Of a DNA stretch of 45,116 bases, positions 31,762 to 39,306 are shown piece after piece. The translations under genes and the position numbers were made by a program. The notes below the pieces were generated by a model, which ran no database searches, was not told the DNA's origin, and saw only the letters and a program-made list of their open reading frames with translations. Source of the DNA: CAYLNC01 sp964534415 (GTDB lineage Bacteria; Patescibacteriota; Minisyncoccia; Phycocordibacterales; JAACPR01); assembly GCA_964534415.1 (NCBI GenBank), contig CAZHOL010000004.1, forward strand, positions 1 through 45,116, written 5' to 3'. Each line of letters opens with the position of its first letter. Position 1 is the stretch's first letter.

Positions 31762-33408
31762 CTATTTCTTCCCCAAAATCACTTTCATAAATTCACTAAA
31801 CAACGGGTGCGGCGACAATGGTCGTGCCAAAAATTCTGGGTGAAATTGTGTACCGAGCATGAATGGATGTTTTGATTTTGGAAGTTCGGCAATTTCCATC
31901 AACTTTCCATCAGGTGAAGTTCCAGAAAAAACCAAACCCGCGTCGACTAACTGATCGATGAAATTCGGATTAACTTCATATCGATGACGATGTCTCTCAA
32001 CAATTTCCGCTGTGCCATATGCAGACCGTGCGATAGTTCCCTCTTTCAATTTACAAACATATGAACCGAGGCGCATAGATCCGCCGTAATCTTTGTCTTC
32101 CAATTTCTTTTTCTGGTCTGGCATAATGTCGATGACATTTTCTGCATGATCAGGACGAATTTCTGCAGTATGCGCATCAATTCCCAAAACATTTCTGGCA
32201 TATTCAATCACCAACAATTGCATTCCATAACACAAACCAAAATACGGAATCTTATTTTCTCGGGCAAATTTTATGACAGCAATTTTTCCTTCAATTCCCT
32301 TTTCACCGAATCCTCCTGGGACAATGATTCCGTCGAAGTCTTTCAGTTCTTTGACCTTCGCAGGATTTTCATCATAGACTTTTGAATTTATCCAAGTCAA
32401 TTCCGGTTTCGCACCGAATTTGTACGCAGAATATTTTATGGCTTCAATGACAGAATAGTACGAGTCGGCCAAAACAAAATCTCCTGTATCAAAATATTTT
32501 CCGACCACAGCGATTTTGACTTTCTTTTCTGCAGTCTGTCTACTCTTTACGAAAGCTCGCCACTTTTTCAAATCTGGTTTTCTATGGGTCAGCCCGAGCG
32601 CACGCGTAATCATTTTCCCGATCTCATCTTTTTCAAAGTTCAACGGCACATCATAGATACTGTCGATGTCGGGCGCAGAGATAACATTTTCCTTCAAAAT
32701 ATTACAGGTGTTTGCTAATTTTTCTTTTCGTTTATCATCGAGCGCAATTTCACTTCTGGCAACGATGAAGTCAGCATTAATCCCGTACGAATTCAATTGT
32801 CGTGCGGCATTTTGTGTCGGTCGAGTTTTCATTTCTCCTAATTTTCCTGGCACCGGCAAATATGAAACCATAATAAACAAGACATCTTGCGGATATTTCA
32901 GTTTAAGAACGCGAGCGGCTTCCATAAAAAGAGCGTTTTGATAGTCACCAATAGTTCCTCCAATTTCAATCAGCGTAATATCAGACCCTTCGATCGCGCC
33001 GATCTTTTTGTAACGTGCGAGAATTTCATCGCGAATGTCTGGGATAGCTTCAATACATTTTCCGCCGTATCCAAGACTGCGCTCTTTGTCGATGACATGT
33101 TTATAAATCATTCCGCTCGTCATGTAATTTTGCGGAGCTAAATCCTGATTTAAAAATCGCTCGTAGTTTCCCATATCCTGATCTGTCTCGAGTCCAGAAT
33201 TCATGACGAAAACTTCACCATGCTCTGTCGGATTCATCGTACCAGCGTCCACATTTAAATAAGGATCAACCTTTGCGAGGTTGACCTGATATCCCATAGA
33301 CTGCAAAATTGTTCCTATTGAAGCTGTTGTAATTCCCTTTCCGACTCCCGACATCACTCCACCCGCCACGAAAATATATTTATGATTTTTCTTTCTGCGC
33401 GCTGCCAT
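31762..33408 (-). CDS. pyrG: CTP synthase
   Basis: A 548-residue enzyme that aminates UTP to CTP with glutamine. The synthetase domain begins 'KYIFVAGGVMSGVGKGITTASIG' (P-loop). The C-terminal class I glutamine amidotransferase has 'PYFGLCYGMQLLVIEYARNV' (nucleophile Cys) and 'LGTQFHPEF' with the His-Glu pair. The length is normal. It starts one base after the ftsX stop, so it is in the prfB-ftsE-ftsX transcription unit. No other pyrimidine genes are present. Confidence 0.98.
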   Translation of the reverse strand: MAARRKKNHKYIFVAGGVMSGVGKGITTASIGTILQSMGYQVNLAKVDPYLNVDAGTMNPTEHGEVFVMNSGLETDQDMGNYERFLNQDLAPQNYMTSGMIYKHVIDKERSLGYGGKCIEAIPDIRDEILARYKKIGAIEGSDITLIEIGGTIGDYQNALFMEAARVLKLKYPQDVLFIMVSYLPVPGKLGEMKTRPTQNAARQLNSYGINADFIVARSEIALDDKRKEKLANTCNILKENVISAPDIDSIYDVPLNFEKDEIGKMITRALGLTHRKPDLKKWRAFVKSRQTAEKKVKIAVVGKYFDTGDFVLADSYYSVIEAIKYSAYKFGAKPELTWINSKVYDENPAKVKELKDFDGIIVPGGFGEKGIEGKIAVIKFARENKIPYFGLCYGMQLLVIEYARNVLGIDAHTAEIRPDHAENVIDIMPDQKKKLEDKDYGGSMRLGSYVCKLKEGTIARSAYGTAEIVERHRHRYEVNPNFIDQLVDAGLVFSGTSPDGKLMEIAELPKSKHPFMLGTQFHPEFLARPLSPHPLFSEFMKVILGKK

Positions 33409-33409
33409 G

Positions 33410-34333
33410 TTATTTTTTAATGTATCTATTAATTGCTAACAAACTCGACAAAGAACCAACGATAATTCCCGAAAGGAAAACGATGACAAACAATTCTCCA
33501 AAATTGGACAAATAATATTTGAAGACATTCATGTCAAAAAATATTGGAGCGATTTTTGGTCCAACCCAATATGTAATCGGATATAGGATTATGAGGACAA
33601 ATATTGCAGAGACAATTCCATACATTGCTCCTGTGACCATGAATGGTCCGCTAATGTACGAATTGTCAGCACCAACGAGATTCATCACCTTTATTTCATC
33701 TCGAGAAATAAACATTGCGAGACGAATTGTGTTCAAGGTAATCAAAATAGAGAGCAATATGAACACAAAAGTAATCATTGCGCCGAATTTTTCTCCTGCC
33801 TTAATTATTGTATTCAACCTATCAATTGCAATTTTCTTTTTAGCGTAATTGACATTGTCGACAATTGAATCTGGACTGTCTGTTCTATAATTTTGTTCGA
33901 GGAAGTTTTGAATGCTTTCATAATGATCAGGATTTTTTGCACGCACATTCAAAGTTGCACCAAATGGATTTTCAGAAAGCTCGTCTAATGCTGAAAGTAT
34001 TTTTTGATCATCAGCGTGTCGCTCACGATAATTCTTTAACACATTTTCTTTGCTGATGTATTCGACTGACTCAACCTCTGGTAGCGCCTGCAAAGATTTC
34101 TGCAATAGCAAAGCATCATCTTCAAATGCTGTTGGATACAAATTAACATTCACATCTACTTTTTCTTTCAAACCTTGCAAAGTATTGTCGAGCAACGCGC
34201 TTGTGAAAATCACAGACGAAATGATGAGGAGTGTGACAGACATAACGAGCACTGCAGAGAGCGACACAACTCCATTTCTCCAAAAATTCACAAACCCTGT
34301 TCGCAATATTCTTTTAAAGTTTATCCAAATCAT
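33410..34333 (-). CDS. ftsX: Cell division protein FtsX (ABC permease)
   Basis: A 307-residue membrane protein with one N-terminal helix (residues 22-47), a large outer loop ('VNLYPTAFEDDALLLQKSLQALPEVESVEYISKENVLKNY' region) and three C-terminal helices, the FtsX topology. 'RDEIKVMNLVGADNSYISGPFMVTGA' is the conserved coupling segment. With FtsE it controls peptidoglycan hydrolases at the division site. TATAAT (34340-34345) ends exactly 6 bases before the ATG although ftsE lies only 18 bases upstream, so an additional leaderless message is likely. Confidence 0.93.
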   Translation of the reverse strand: MIWINFKRILRTGFVNFWRNGVVSLSAVLVMSVTLLIISSVIFTSALLDNTLQGLKEKVDVNVNLYPTAFEDDALLLQKSLQALPEVESVEYISKENVLKNYRERHADDQKILSALDELSENPFGATLNVRAKNPDHYESIQNFLEQNYRTDSPDSIVDNVNYAKKKIAIDRLNTIIKAGEKFGAMITFVFILLSILITLNTIRLAMFISRDEIKVMNLVGADNSYISGPFMVTGAMYGIVSAIFVLIILYPITYWVGPKIAPIFFDMNVFKYYLSNFGELFVIVFLSGIIVGSLSSLLAINRYIKK

Positions 34334-34351
34334 TTTTATATTATACTAGAT

Positions 34352-35020
34352 TTAATTATTTTTTTCGTCTTTAATAATGCGACCATTTTCCATCGTAATT
34401 ACTCGACTTCCTAGTTCGGCAACAACACCAGTGTTATGTGTAGTTAGAATAACAGTCGTGCCCAAATCATTGATTTTCTTCAGGATTTGAACAATTTCAT
34501 AAGTGTTCACAGGATCTAGATTTCCTGTTGGCTCATCGGCAATAATGACGTCCGGCTGATTAACAATTGCGCGAGCAATCGCAACCCTCTGCTGTTCTCC
34601 ACCTGATAATTCATGCGGGAAGTTTGCGTGTTTCCCCTCCAATCCAACCAATTGCAAAACGTGCGGTACATCTGCTGCGATTTCAGAATCGTGTCTACCA
34701 GCTACCTCCATGGCAAAAGCAATATTCTCGTAAACTGTTTTATTCGGTAACAATCTAAAATCCTGAAATATTGTTCCAATTTTTCTGCGCAACTTTTTAA
34801 CTTCTCTCTTTTTCAGTTTATGAATTTCTCGAGATTCAAAATACACGGACCCAGTAGTTGGTTGTTCCTCTGCCAAAATTAATTTTATTAAAGTAGTTTT
34901 CCCCGCACCAGAGTGACCAACAATAGAGACGAATTCTTTGGGAGCAATTTTCAGACTAATGTCCTCCAAAGCCTTGGTGTTGTCACTATAAATTTTTGTT
35001 ACGAGGTCAAAGTAAATCAT
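34352..35020 (-). CDS. ftsE: Cell division ATP-binding protein FtsE
   Basis: A 222-residue ABC ATPase: Walker A GHSGAGKTT, Q-loop 'IFQDFRLLPNKTVYENIAF', signature 'LSGGEQQRVAIARA', Walker B 'VIIADEPTGNLD', and switch His in 'TVILTTHNTGVV'. It works with FtsX (next gene). AGAGAGG lies just before the ATG, but the spacing of 1-3 bases is too short for a normal Shine-Dalgarno site. It begins 7 bases after prfB. Confidence 0.95.
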   Translation of the reverse strand: MIYFDLVTKIYSDNTKALEDISLKIAPKEFVSIVGHSGAGKTTLIKLILAEEQPTTGSVYFESREIHKLKKREVKKLRRKIGTIFQDFRLLPNKTVYENIAFAMEVAGRHDSEIAADVPHVLQLVGLEGKHANFPHELSGGEQQRVAIARAIVNQPDVIIADEPTGNLDPVNTYEIVQILKKINDLGTTVILTTHNTGVVAELGSRVITMENGRIIKDEKNN

Positions 35021-35027
35021 TTCCTCT

Positions 35028-35903
35028 CTATTTTTTCATAGATTCTATGAAGATGTCAATTTCTCCAGCCAGTACACCATTAATATCTGAAGTTTCAACC
35101 TTGGTTCGATGATCTTTGACCAGTTTGTACGGATGCATTACGTATGAGCGGATTTGGCTTCCCCATTCTGCGCTGGTGGTTTTGGAGATAGACATACCAG
35201 ATTGATGGGCTTCCTCCTCTGATTTTCGCAATGCGAATAATTTTCCTTTCAAAATTTCCAAAGCTTTTTCTTTGTTTTGTGCCTGACTACGTTCGTTACT
35301 TACGAATGCCGAAAGTTTTGTGGCTTTGTGGATGACGCGAACTGCAGTTTCTCTTTTGTTGACGTTTTGTCCACCTGGGCCGGATGCCTTGGTGAACTCA
35401 ACTTCAATCTCATCTGGCGAAATTTTTATGGAGTCATCAGATTTATCGAATTGAGGGACAACTTCGACCATAGAGAATGAAGTTTGCCTCTTGGCCGCCG
35501 CATTGAAAGGAGAAATTCTCACCAGTCGGTGAACGCCAGATTCGTGTTTCAAATTTCCGTAGGCATTTTTGCCAACGATTTCAAATGTCGCCGTTCGATA
35601 TCCACCATTATCATTTTTGTTTTCATACAAAAAATTAATCAAATAGTTGTGCTTCTCTGCATATTTGGAATACATATTCAAAAGAATCGCCGACCAGTCC
35701 TCGGCATCGTCACCTCCAACTCCAGAAAAAATCGTCACGACAGCGTTACCTTTGTCGTATTTTCCTATACCCTCGAGTGAATCTTTCAAATCCTGCATTT
35801 CGCGAATTTTTGATTGTGCCAAATTTTTATCATTCCAAAAATCTGCCTGCATCATGGCGTTTTCGATTTCAGAGATTTTCTTTTGAATTTCGTCTTTATT
35901 CAT
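35028..35903 (-). CDS. prfB: Peptide chain release factor 2 with shortened N-terminal domain
   Basis: A 291-residue class I release factor. GGQ is in 'ASGPGGQNVNKRETAVR' and the UGA-reading tripeptide SPF in 'HRLVRISPFNAAAKRQTSF', so it is RF2. Only about 55 residues precede 'VTIFSGVGGDDAEDWSAILL', against some 120 in E. coli, so most of domain 1 is lost. No internal UGA or programmed +1 frameshift site is seen. The ATG lies two bases after the encoded CCA of tRNA-Thr, leaving no room for a Shine-Dalgarno site outside the tRNA. A longer frame to 35990 would read through the tRNA and is rejected. Confidence 0.95.
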   Translation of the reverse strand: MNKDEIQKKISEIENAMMQADFWNDKNLAQSKIREMQDLKDSLEGIGKYDKGNAVVTIFSGVGGDDAEDWSAILLNMYSKYAEKHNYLINFLYENKNDNGGYRTATFEIVGKNAYGNLKHESGVHRLVRISPFNAAAKRQTSFSMVEVVPQFDKSDDSIKISPDEIEVEFTKASGPGGQNVNKRETAVRVIHKATKLSAFVSNERSQAQNKEKALEILKGKLFALRKSEEEAHQSGMSISKTTSAEWGSQIRSYVMHPYKLVKDHRTKVETSDINGVLAGEIDIFIESMKK

Positions 35904-35905
35904 CT

Positions 35906-35981
35906 TGGAGCCAATAACCGGGATTGAACCGGTGACCTCGCCCTTACCAAGGACGTGCTCTACCAACTGAGCTATATTGGC
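35906..35981 (-). tRNA. tRNA-Thr (anticodon GGT), CCA encoded
   Basis: Acceptor arms GCCAATA/TATTGGC, anticodon stem CGTCC/GGGCG with loop TTGGTAA (anticodon GGT), T-loop TTCAATC, and an encoded CCA. It ends two bases before the prfB start codon. Confidence 0.92.
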
Positions 35982-36016
35982 AATTATCAAACTATTCTAT
36001 CAGGAAATGAGGAAGT

Positions 36017-36046
36017 AAAAAAGCGGTCCCTTTCGAGACCGCTTTT
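36017..36046 (-). terminator. Intrinsic terminator of the orphan gene at 36060
   Basis: AAAAGCGGTC (36019-36028) pairs with GACCGCTTTT (36037-36046) around an 8-base loop, with A and T runs on both sides. It probably works in both directions. Confidence 0.88.
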
Positions 36047-36059
36047 CTTGGGCCGTTGA

Positions 36060-36278
36060 TCAACCATGCTTCGTCAATTCAGCCCCTTTACCACCCCGCA
36101 GGCCGATTCGACCCGTGGAATCACGATTTCTCCTGACAATGTCATCCAAATCAGGATGGGGAACGACGGGCATTCCTGGCCCCTGGAAAATTTCCGCCCC
36201 GGTCGTGGGGTCGGTCCTGAGGAATTTCGGCCCGGCCACCGTGACACACCCGGATCTTTTACCACTCGGCTTTTTCAT
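36060..36278 (-). CDS. Orphan 72-residue basic protein (Shine-Dalgarno-led cassette)
   Basis: A 72-residue protein beginning MKKPSGKRSGCVTVAGPKFL, Gly- and Arg-rich at the end ('RRNRDSTGRIGLRGGKGAEL'), with low complexity and no clear fold. No family recognised. AGGTGGAGG ends about 9 bases before the ATG, and the strong terminator at 36017-36046 follows. A TATAAT with a weak -35 (ATTGTG) lies upstream, just after tRNA-Thr(CGT). G+C is about 59%. The longer frame start at 36350 lacks a Shine-Dalgarno site. Confidence 0.62.
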   Translation of the reverse strand: MKKPSGKRSGCVTVAGPKFLRTDPTTGAEIFQGPGMPVVPHPDLDDIVRRNRDSTGRIGLRGGKGAELTKHG

Positions 36279-36385
36279 CTGTACTAACCTCCACCTCTCG
36301 TCATCACACACCATGTGCAACATACGAAAGTCTGCAAAATACTTTACCACATAATTATATTAAATCAACTTTTTCCACAATTCAG

Positions 36386-36458
36386 AGCCACCTCGCAGAA
36401 TCGAACTGCGGACCTACGCGCTACGAGTGCGTTGCTCTGCCAACTGAGCTAAGGTGGC
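36386..36458 (-). tRNA. tRNA-Thr (anticodon CGT)
   Basis: Acceptor arms GCCACCT/AGGTGGC, anticodon loop CTCGTAG (anticodon CGT) on a stem ACGCA/CGCGT with an A-C mismatch next to the loop, and T-loop TTCGATT. CCA is not encoded. Confidence 0.9.
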
Positions 36459-36498
36459 TTGGGCTTTCAAAATTCCTAAAAACAAGTATATTGTAGCT

Positions 36499-37221
36499 AT
36501 GAATGACATTGAAATGCAATACCCCATCAGAATCAACAAATATCTGCATGCGCAAAATATCTGTTCTCGTAGAAAGGCGGATGAATTAATCGAGCAAGGA
36601 AAAATTAAAGTAAACGGCGTGGTCGCTGTGCTCGGGCAGAAAATCAACGAGGGCGACAAAGTGGAGTTGACTGAAGAAGTTAAAAAGATGCCGATGAATT
36701 ACGAATATTTCATTTTCTACAAACCGCGCGGAGTTGTCTCACACAGCCCTCAGCTCGGCGAAAAAAGCGTCGATGATTTTTTCAATCCATCGAAAAAACT
36801 TTCGCATGTTGGGAGACTCGATAAAGATTCAGAGGGTCTGATGCTAATGACCAACGACGGACGAATCGTAGACAAAATGTTGAATCCAGAAAACGAGCAC
36901 GAGAAAGAATATTTAGTCAAAGTCGACAAAGAAATCAAAGAGTCTTTTAAGGCCAAGATGGAGCGCGGTGTGCAAATCGAAGATTACAAAACTCGTCCTT
37001 GTCAGGTGAAAATTACCGGCGACCGTTCCTTCAAAATAATTTTAACCGAAGGCAAGAAGCACCAAATTCGCCGAATGTGTGCGGCGTTTGGTTACACTGT
37101 CATGGACCTAAAACGAATTCGAATGATGAACCTGAAACTGGCCGGCCTATTTCCAGGTCAGAGTCGCGCAATTAAAATGGACGAGAAAGTTGAATTACTA
37201 AAGTCAGTAGGGCTAATGTAA
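36499..37221 (+). CDS. RsuA/RluB-family pseudouridine synthase
   Basis: A 240-residue RNA-modifying enzyme. An N-terminal S4 RNA-binding domain ('RINKYLHAQNICSRRKADELIEQGKIKVNG') is followed by the pseudouridine synthase fold with the catalytic Asp in 'GRLDKDSEGLMLMTNDG', then 'EGKKHQIRRMCAAFGYTV'. Members modify a uridine in 16S or 23S rRNA. Which one applies here (RsuA, RluB, RluE or RluF) is not clear. The start at 36499 is fixed by TATATT (36487-36492) exactly 6 bases upstream. An earlier ATG at 36454 lies inside tRNA-Thr. It is one of the few plus-strand genes in the right half. Confidence 0.93.
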   Translation: MNDIEMQYPIRINKYLHAQNICSRRKADELIEQGKIKVNGVVAVLGQKINEGDKVELTEEVKKMPMNYEYFIFYKPRGVVSHSPQLGEKSVDDFFNPSKKLSHVGRLDKDSEGLMLMTNDGRIVDKMLNPENEHEKEYLVKVDKEIKESFKAKMERGVQIEDYKTRPCQVKITGDRSFKIILTEGKKHQIRRMCAAFGYTVMDLKRIRMMNLKLAGLFPGQSRAIKMDEKVELLKSVGLM

Positions 37222-37227
37222 TCTAAA

Positions 37228-37776
37228 TTAATTCAAAGTGAAATTAAATTTAATTAAGATATTCTGATCAACTCCTGTGAACTTGAAATTGAATGGTTTT
37301 GAATCAAGTAAAAATTCTCCGCTATATTTTTCTGCTTTGTCAGCCATAAATGAAATTTGCTGGGTTGCACCCTTCACGGTTAGATCACCAACTACTACAG
37401 CTCGACTCTCTCTCGTATCTACACTTTTCAAAACAAATTTAGATTGTGGGAATTGTTCACAACTAAAGAAATCGTCTGTGCAAAGATGCTGATCCAATTT
37501 TTCTATGCCAGTTGAAATCGATTTCATTTCGAAAATTATTTCTGATCCAGAAATTGTGGATGTGGCAAATACTCCTTCGTGCTTTTTTCCTGCTGGACCA
37601 AATCCTGTGAAAGTTAACTCTGCAGTTTTTAATGTTGGTGTAGAAGTCGCCACCTGTTCTGTTGATGATACTATTGTTGCCCTCTCAACATTTGTTGGAG
37701 TAGATCGATAATTGATAACTACATATACAACTGCGGCTATTAAAATGACTCCACCAATTATTTTTTTCTTGTTCAT
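37228..37776 (-). CDS. Membrane-anchored YceI-like protein
   Basis: A 182-residue protein with an N-terminal membrane helix (residues 4-22), a Ser/Thr-rich linker and a YceI-like lipocalin domain: 'AELTFTGFGPAGKKHEGVF', 'LDQHLCTDDFFSCEQFPQSKF', and 'VVVGDLTVKGATQQISF'. YceI proteins bind isoprenoids or other hydrophobic ligands in the envelope. Two Cys may form a disulfide. TGATATAAT (hexamer 37786-37791) lies 9 bases before the ATG, again leaderless in style. It converges with the pseudouridine synthase gene, 6 bases apart. Confidence 0.85.
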   Translation of the reverse strand: MNKKKIIGGVILIAAVVYVVINYRSTPTNVERATIVSSTEQVATSTPTLKTAELTFTGFGPAGKKHEGVFATSTISGSEIIFEMKSISTGIEKLDQHLCTDDFFSCEQFPQSKFVLKSVDTRESRAVVVGDLTVKGATQQISFMADKAEKYSGEFLLDSKPFNFKFTGVDQNILIKFNFTLN

Positions 37777-37806
37777 AGTCCGAAAATTATATCACGTTTG
37801 GGAAAT

Positions 37807-37839
37807 AAAAAAGCCCCGGGTTGTCAGCCCGAAGCTTTT
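37807..37839 (-). terminator. Intrinsic terminator of the orphan membrane gene
   Basis: On the minus strand a GC-rich hairpin (AGCTTCGGGC with CCCGGGGCT around TGACAA) is followed by TTTTTT. Confidence 0.85.
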
Positions 37840-37855
37840 GCTGAGATGATGTCGG

Positions 37856-38227
37856 TCAGGACATCACCTCTTTGTTGGTGAGCATACCGTGGCGATGCTC
37901 GGGTGAACTCGTGGGTCGCAAATTGACCCCAGAGATCAAGCCGAGTCCTGCGACGAGGCAGATCACCCCAGTGGTGAGCCCGGCTCCCCAGACCCAACCC
38001 TGATATCCTTCAGGGACATAGCAACCCCCGACCAGAATCGTGGTCGCCAATGCGGATCCGAGTACGATAGTTGCTCCTCCAGCCTTGCTGCACAGGGCAA
38101 CAAGGGTCAGAAGCGCCAATCCCATAACGACGAACCCGCAGCTTCCGAGCTGCGTATCGATGGGCAACTTGCTCTCGACAAACAGGACGGCGGCCGCCCC
38201 AATGAACGCAACAATGACGTTTTTCAT
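37856..38227 (-). CDS. Orphan 123-residue integral membrane protein (Shine-Dalgarno-led cassette)
   Basis: A 123-residue protein with about four membrane helices ('MKNVIVAFIGAAAVLF', 'GFVVMGLALLTLVALC', 'GATIVLGSALATTILVGG', 'VWGAGLTTGVICLVAGLGL') and a polar tail ('RPTSSPEHRHGMLTNKEVMS'). No family recognised. GGAAAGG lies 4-10 bases before the ATG. TTGACA (38313-38318), 17 bases, and TAATAT (38290-38295) form a strong promoter. The leader holds a small hairpin GAGGG/CCCTC next to an A/T run. G+C is about 59%. The cassette is complete: promoter, leader, gene and terminator. Confidence 0.68.
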   Translation of the reverse strand: MKNVIVAFIGAAAVLFVESKLPIDTQLGSCGFVVMGLALLTLVALCSKAGGATIVLGSALATTILVGGCYVPEGYQGWVWGAGLTTGVICLVAGLGLISGVNLRPTSSPEHRHGMLTNKEVMS

Positions 38228-38289
38228 GACGCCTTTCCGAGGGTTTAACCCCTCTTTTTTCGTTTTTTGATAACTGAAGGAACCTTTGT

Positions 38290-38318
38290 ATATTATCACA
38301 CTTCAATCTGCCTGTCAA
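38290..38318 (-). promoter_or_regulatory. Promoter of the orphan membrane gene
   Basis: TTGACA at 38318-38313, a 17-base spacer, TAATAT at 38295-38290. Transcription should start near 38283, giving a leader of about 55 bases. Confidence 0.75.
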
Positions 38319-38370
38319 CCCTCAACATTTCCTAACATAATACTACCATCAAATCACCATTTGTCTAAAG

Positions 38371-38403
38371 AAAAAGGGCCCATATCAAAGCTATGCGGGC
38401 CCT
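38371..38403 (-). terminator. Intrinsic terminator of the coiled-coil orphan gene
   Basis: On the minus strand AGGGCCCGCATA and TATGGGCCCT form the arms and TTTTTCTTT follows. Confidence 0.82.
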
Positions 38404-38409
38404 CTTGCG

Positions 38410-38586
38410 TTATTCTACTTTTTTATCCAATTCTTCTTTGACACTTTGATGGATTTCTTTGATTTCTGTGCCAAATCTCTCAAGTCTTTTTAAGATTTTG
38501 GATCTTCTCCTCTCTTCAATCTCGTGTAACAATTCCAATCTTGTTACCCGTCTTTCCAACTCTTCAATTCTCGACTCTATATCCAT
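38410..38586 (-). CDS. Orphan 58-residue coiled-coil protein (Shine-Dalgarno-led cassette)
   Basis: A 58-residue frame starting MDIESRIEELERRVTRLELL and ending EELDKKVE. It is almost entirely charged and hydrophobic in a heptad-like pattern, so a coiled coil is very likely. Perfect AAAGGAGG lies 3-10 bases before the ATG. TTTACA with a TAGTGT box lies further upstream, and a strong terminator lies just after the TAA stop. G+C is low (about 36%), so unlike its sister cassettes it matches the backbone. No family recognised. A 12-base inverted repeat flanks the unit (38392-38403 and 38698-38709). Confidence 0.72.
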   Translation of the reverse strand: MDIESRIEELERRVTRLELLHEIEERRRSKILKRLERFGTEIKEIHQSVKEELDKKVE

Positions 38587-38694
38587 TCTTCCTCCTTTTG
38601 TTGTTATTTTATTCTGGGTTCTCTCGCTACAATGTACTTCTGCAAAATCATCTGCCTCGACACTATCATTTTAGTGAAATTTGTAAAGCAATTA

Positions 38695-38728
38695 GAAAGG
38701 GCCCGCATACGCAAGCGTAGCGAGCCCA
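38695..38728 (-). terminator. Intrinsic terminator of the orphan gene at 38746
   Basis: On the minus strand GGGCTCGCTACGC pairs imperfectly with GTATGCGGGCCC and TTTCTAATT follows. Confidence 0.75.
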
Positions 38729-38745
38729 TTTCGAGTCATCAGGAT

Positions 38746-38955
38746 TTAATTCCTGGGACAATTATCCGCGATCAACTCGCTTCTATTGTTGTATAACTCT
38801 ACTTGACCATTATTCCGAATGGTCCACGAAGTTGCTCTTCTTTCGAAGTCCAAATTTCGTGTCTGACCAATTTCGCAATTGGCCCTCTCTTTTCGGATTA
38901 AATTTCTTCTTTCCGAATTTTGATTCTCATCATCTTTTTCGCTTGTACTAACCAT
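38746..38955 (-). CDS. Orphan 69-residue polar protein (cassette type)
   Basis: A 69-residue protein starting MVSTSEKDDENQNSERRN, extremely polar (many Arg, Asn, Glu) with two Cys and few hydrophobic residues until 'RRATSWTIRNNGQVELY'. No family recognised. AAAGGA lies about 12 bases before the ATG, a long spacing. The promoter is not clear. A terminator follows after about 20 bases. It may be disordered or RNA-binding, but nothing shows this. The frame of 60 codons on the same strand at 38898-39080 is probably not used. Confidence 0.5.
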   Translation of the reverse strand: MVSTSEKDDENQNSERRNLIRKERANCEIGQTRNLDFERRATSWTIRNNGQVELYNNRSELIADNCPRN

Positions 38956-39086
38956 TTTCTGTATTTTCCTTTTGTTTGCCTGCCAACTATCAAACCTGAT
39001 AAATTCATACGACTACGAGCCGACTTCATTATCATTAAATAAATCAACAGGTCCTTTACGAATATAGCAAACTTGCACAAAAAAAT

Positions 39087-39299
39087 CTACCTCTCCACCT
39101 TATTATCAAAAATCGCTTGTGCTTGTTGCATCGCATCTACTTCTCCCAATTCCCCTTTTCTGTACATCTCTTCAATTGCATTCACTCGATTAAATTCGGA
39201 ATCATTATTACCATAAGTACCAAGTTGCTGTCTCACATATCCAAAAAAATTCAAAACCTCTTCTTTAACGATTGATTTTTCTAAGGTTTCAATGCTCAT
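39087..39299 (-). CDS. Orphan 70-residue protein downstream of murI
   Basis: A 70-residue soluble helical protein ('MSIETLEKSIVKEEVLNFFG', '...RKGELGEVDAMQQAQAIFDNKVER'). No family recognised. It lies 7 bases after murI on the same strand. TGATATAAT (hexamer 39306-39311) ends exactly 6 bases before the ATG, and the murI TAA stop is part of that -10 box. It therefore follows the backbone (leaderless) style rather than the cassette style. It could be read both from murI and from its own promoter. Confidence 0.72.
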   Translation of the reverse strand: MSIETLEKSIVKEEVLNFFGYVRQQLGTYGNNDSEFNRVNAIEEMYRKGELGEVDAMQQAQAIFDNKVER

Positions 39300-39306
39300 G
39301 TCAATA

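Noticed and set aside
35028..35990. RF2 programmed frameshift or N-terminal extension through tRNA-Thr
   Set aside because: The extension would translate the tRNA gene. No in-frame UGA with a slippery CUU site is present near the start.
38239..38260. Plus-strand terminator before the orphan membrane gene (GAGGG/CCCTC then T6)
   Set aside because: No plus-strand gene ends there. It more likely acts as a leader hairpin of the minus-strand cassette, or is chance.
38898..39080. Minus-strand frame of 60 codons upstream of the polar orphan gene
   Set aside because: It overlaps the likely leader and the start of the polar orphan, has no Shine-Dalgarno site or -10 box and shows a random composition.
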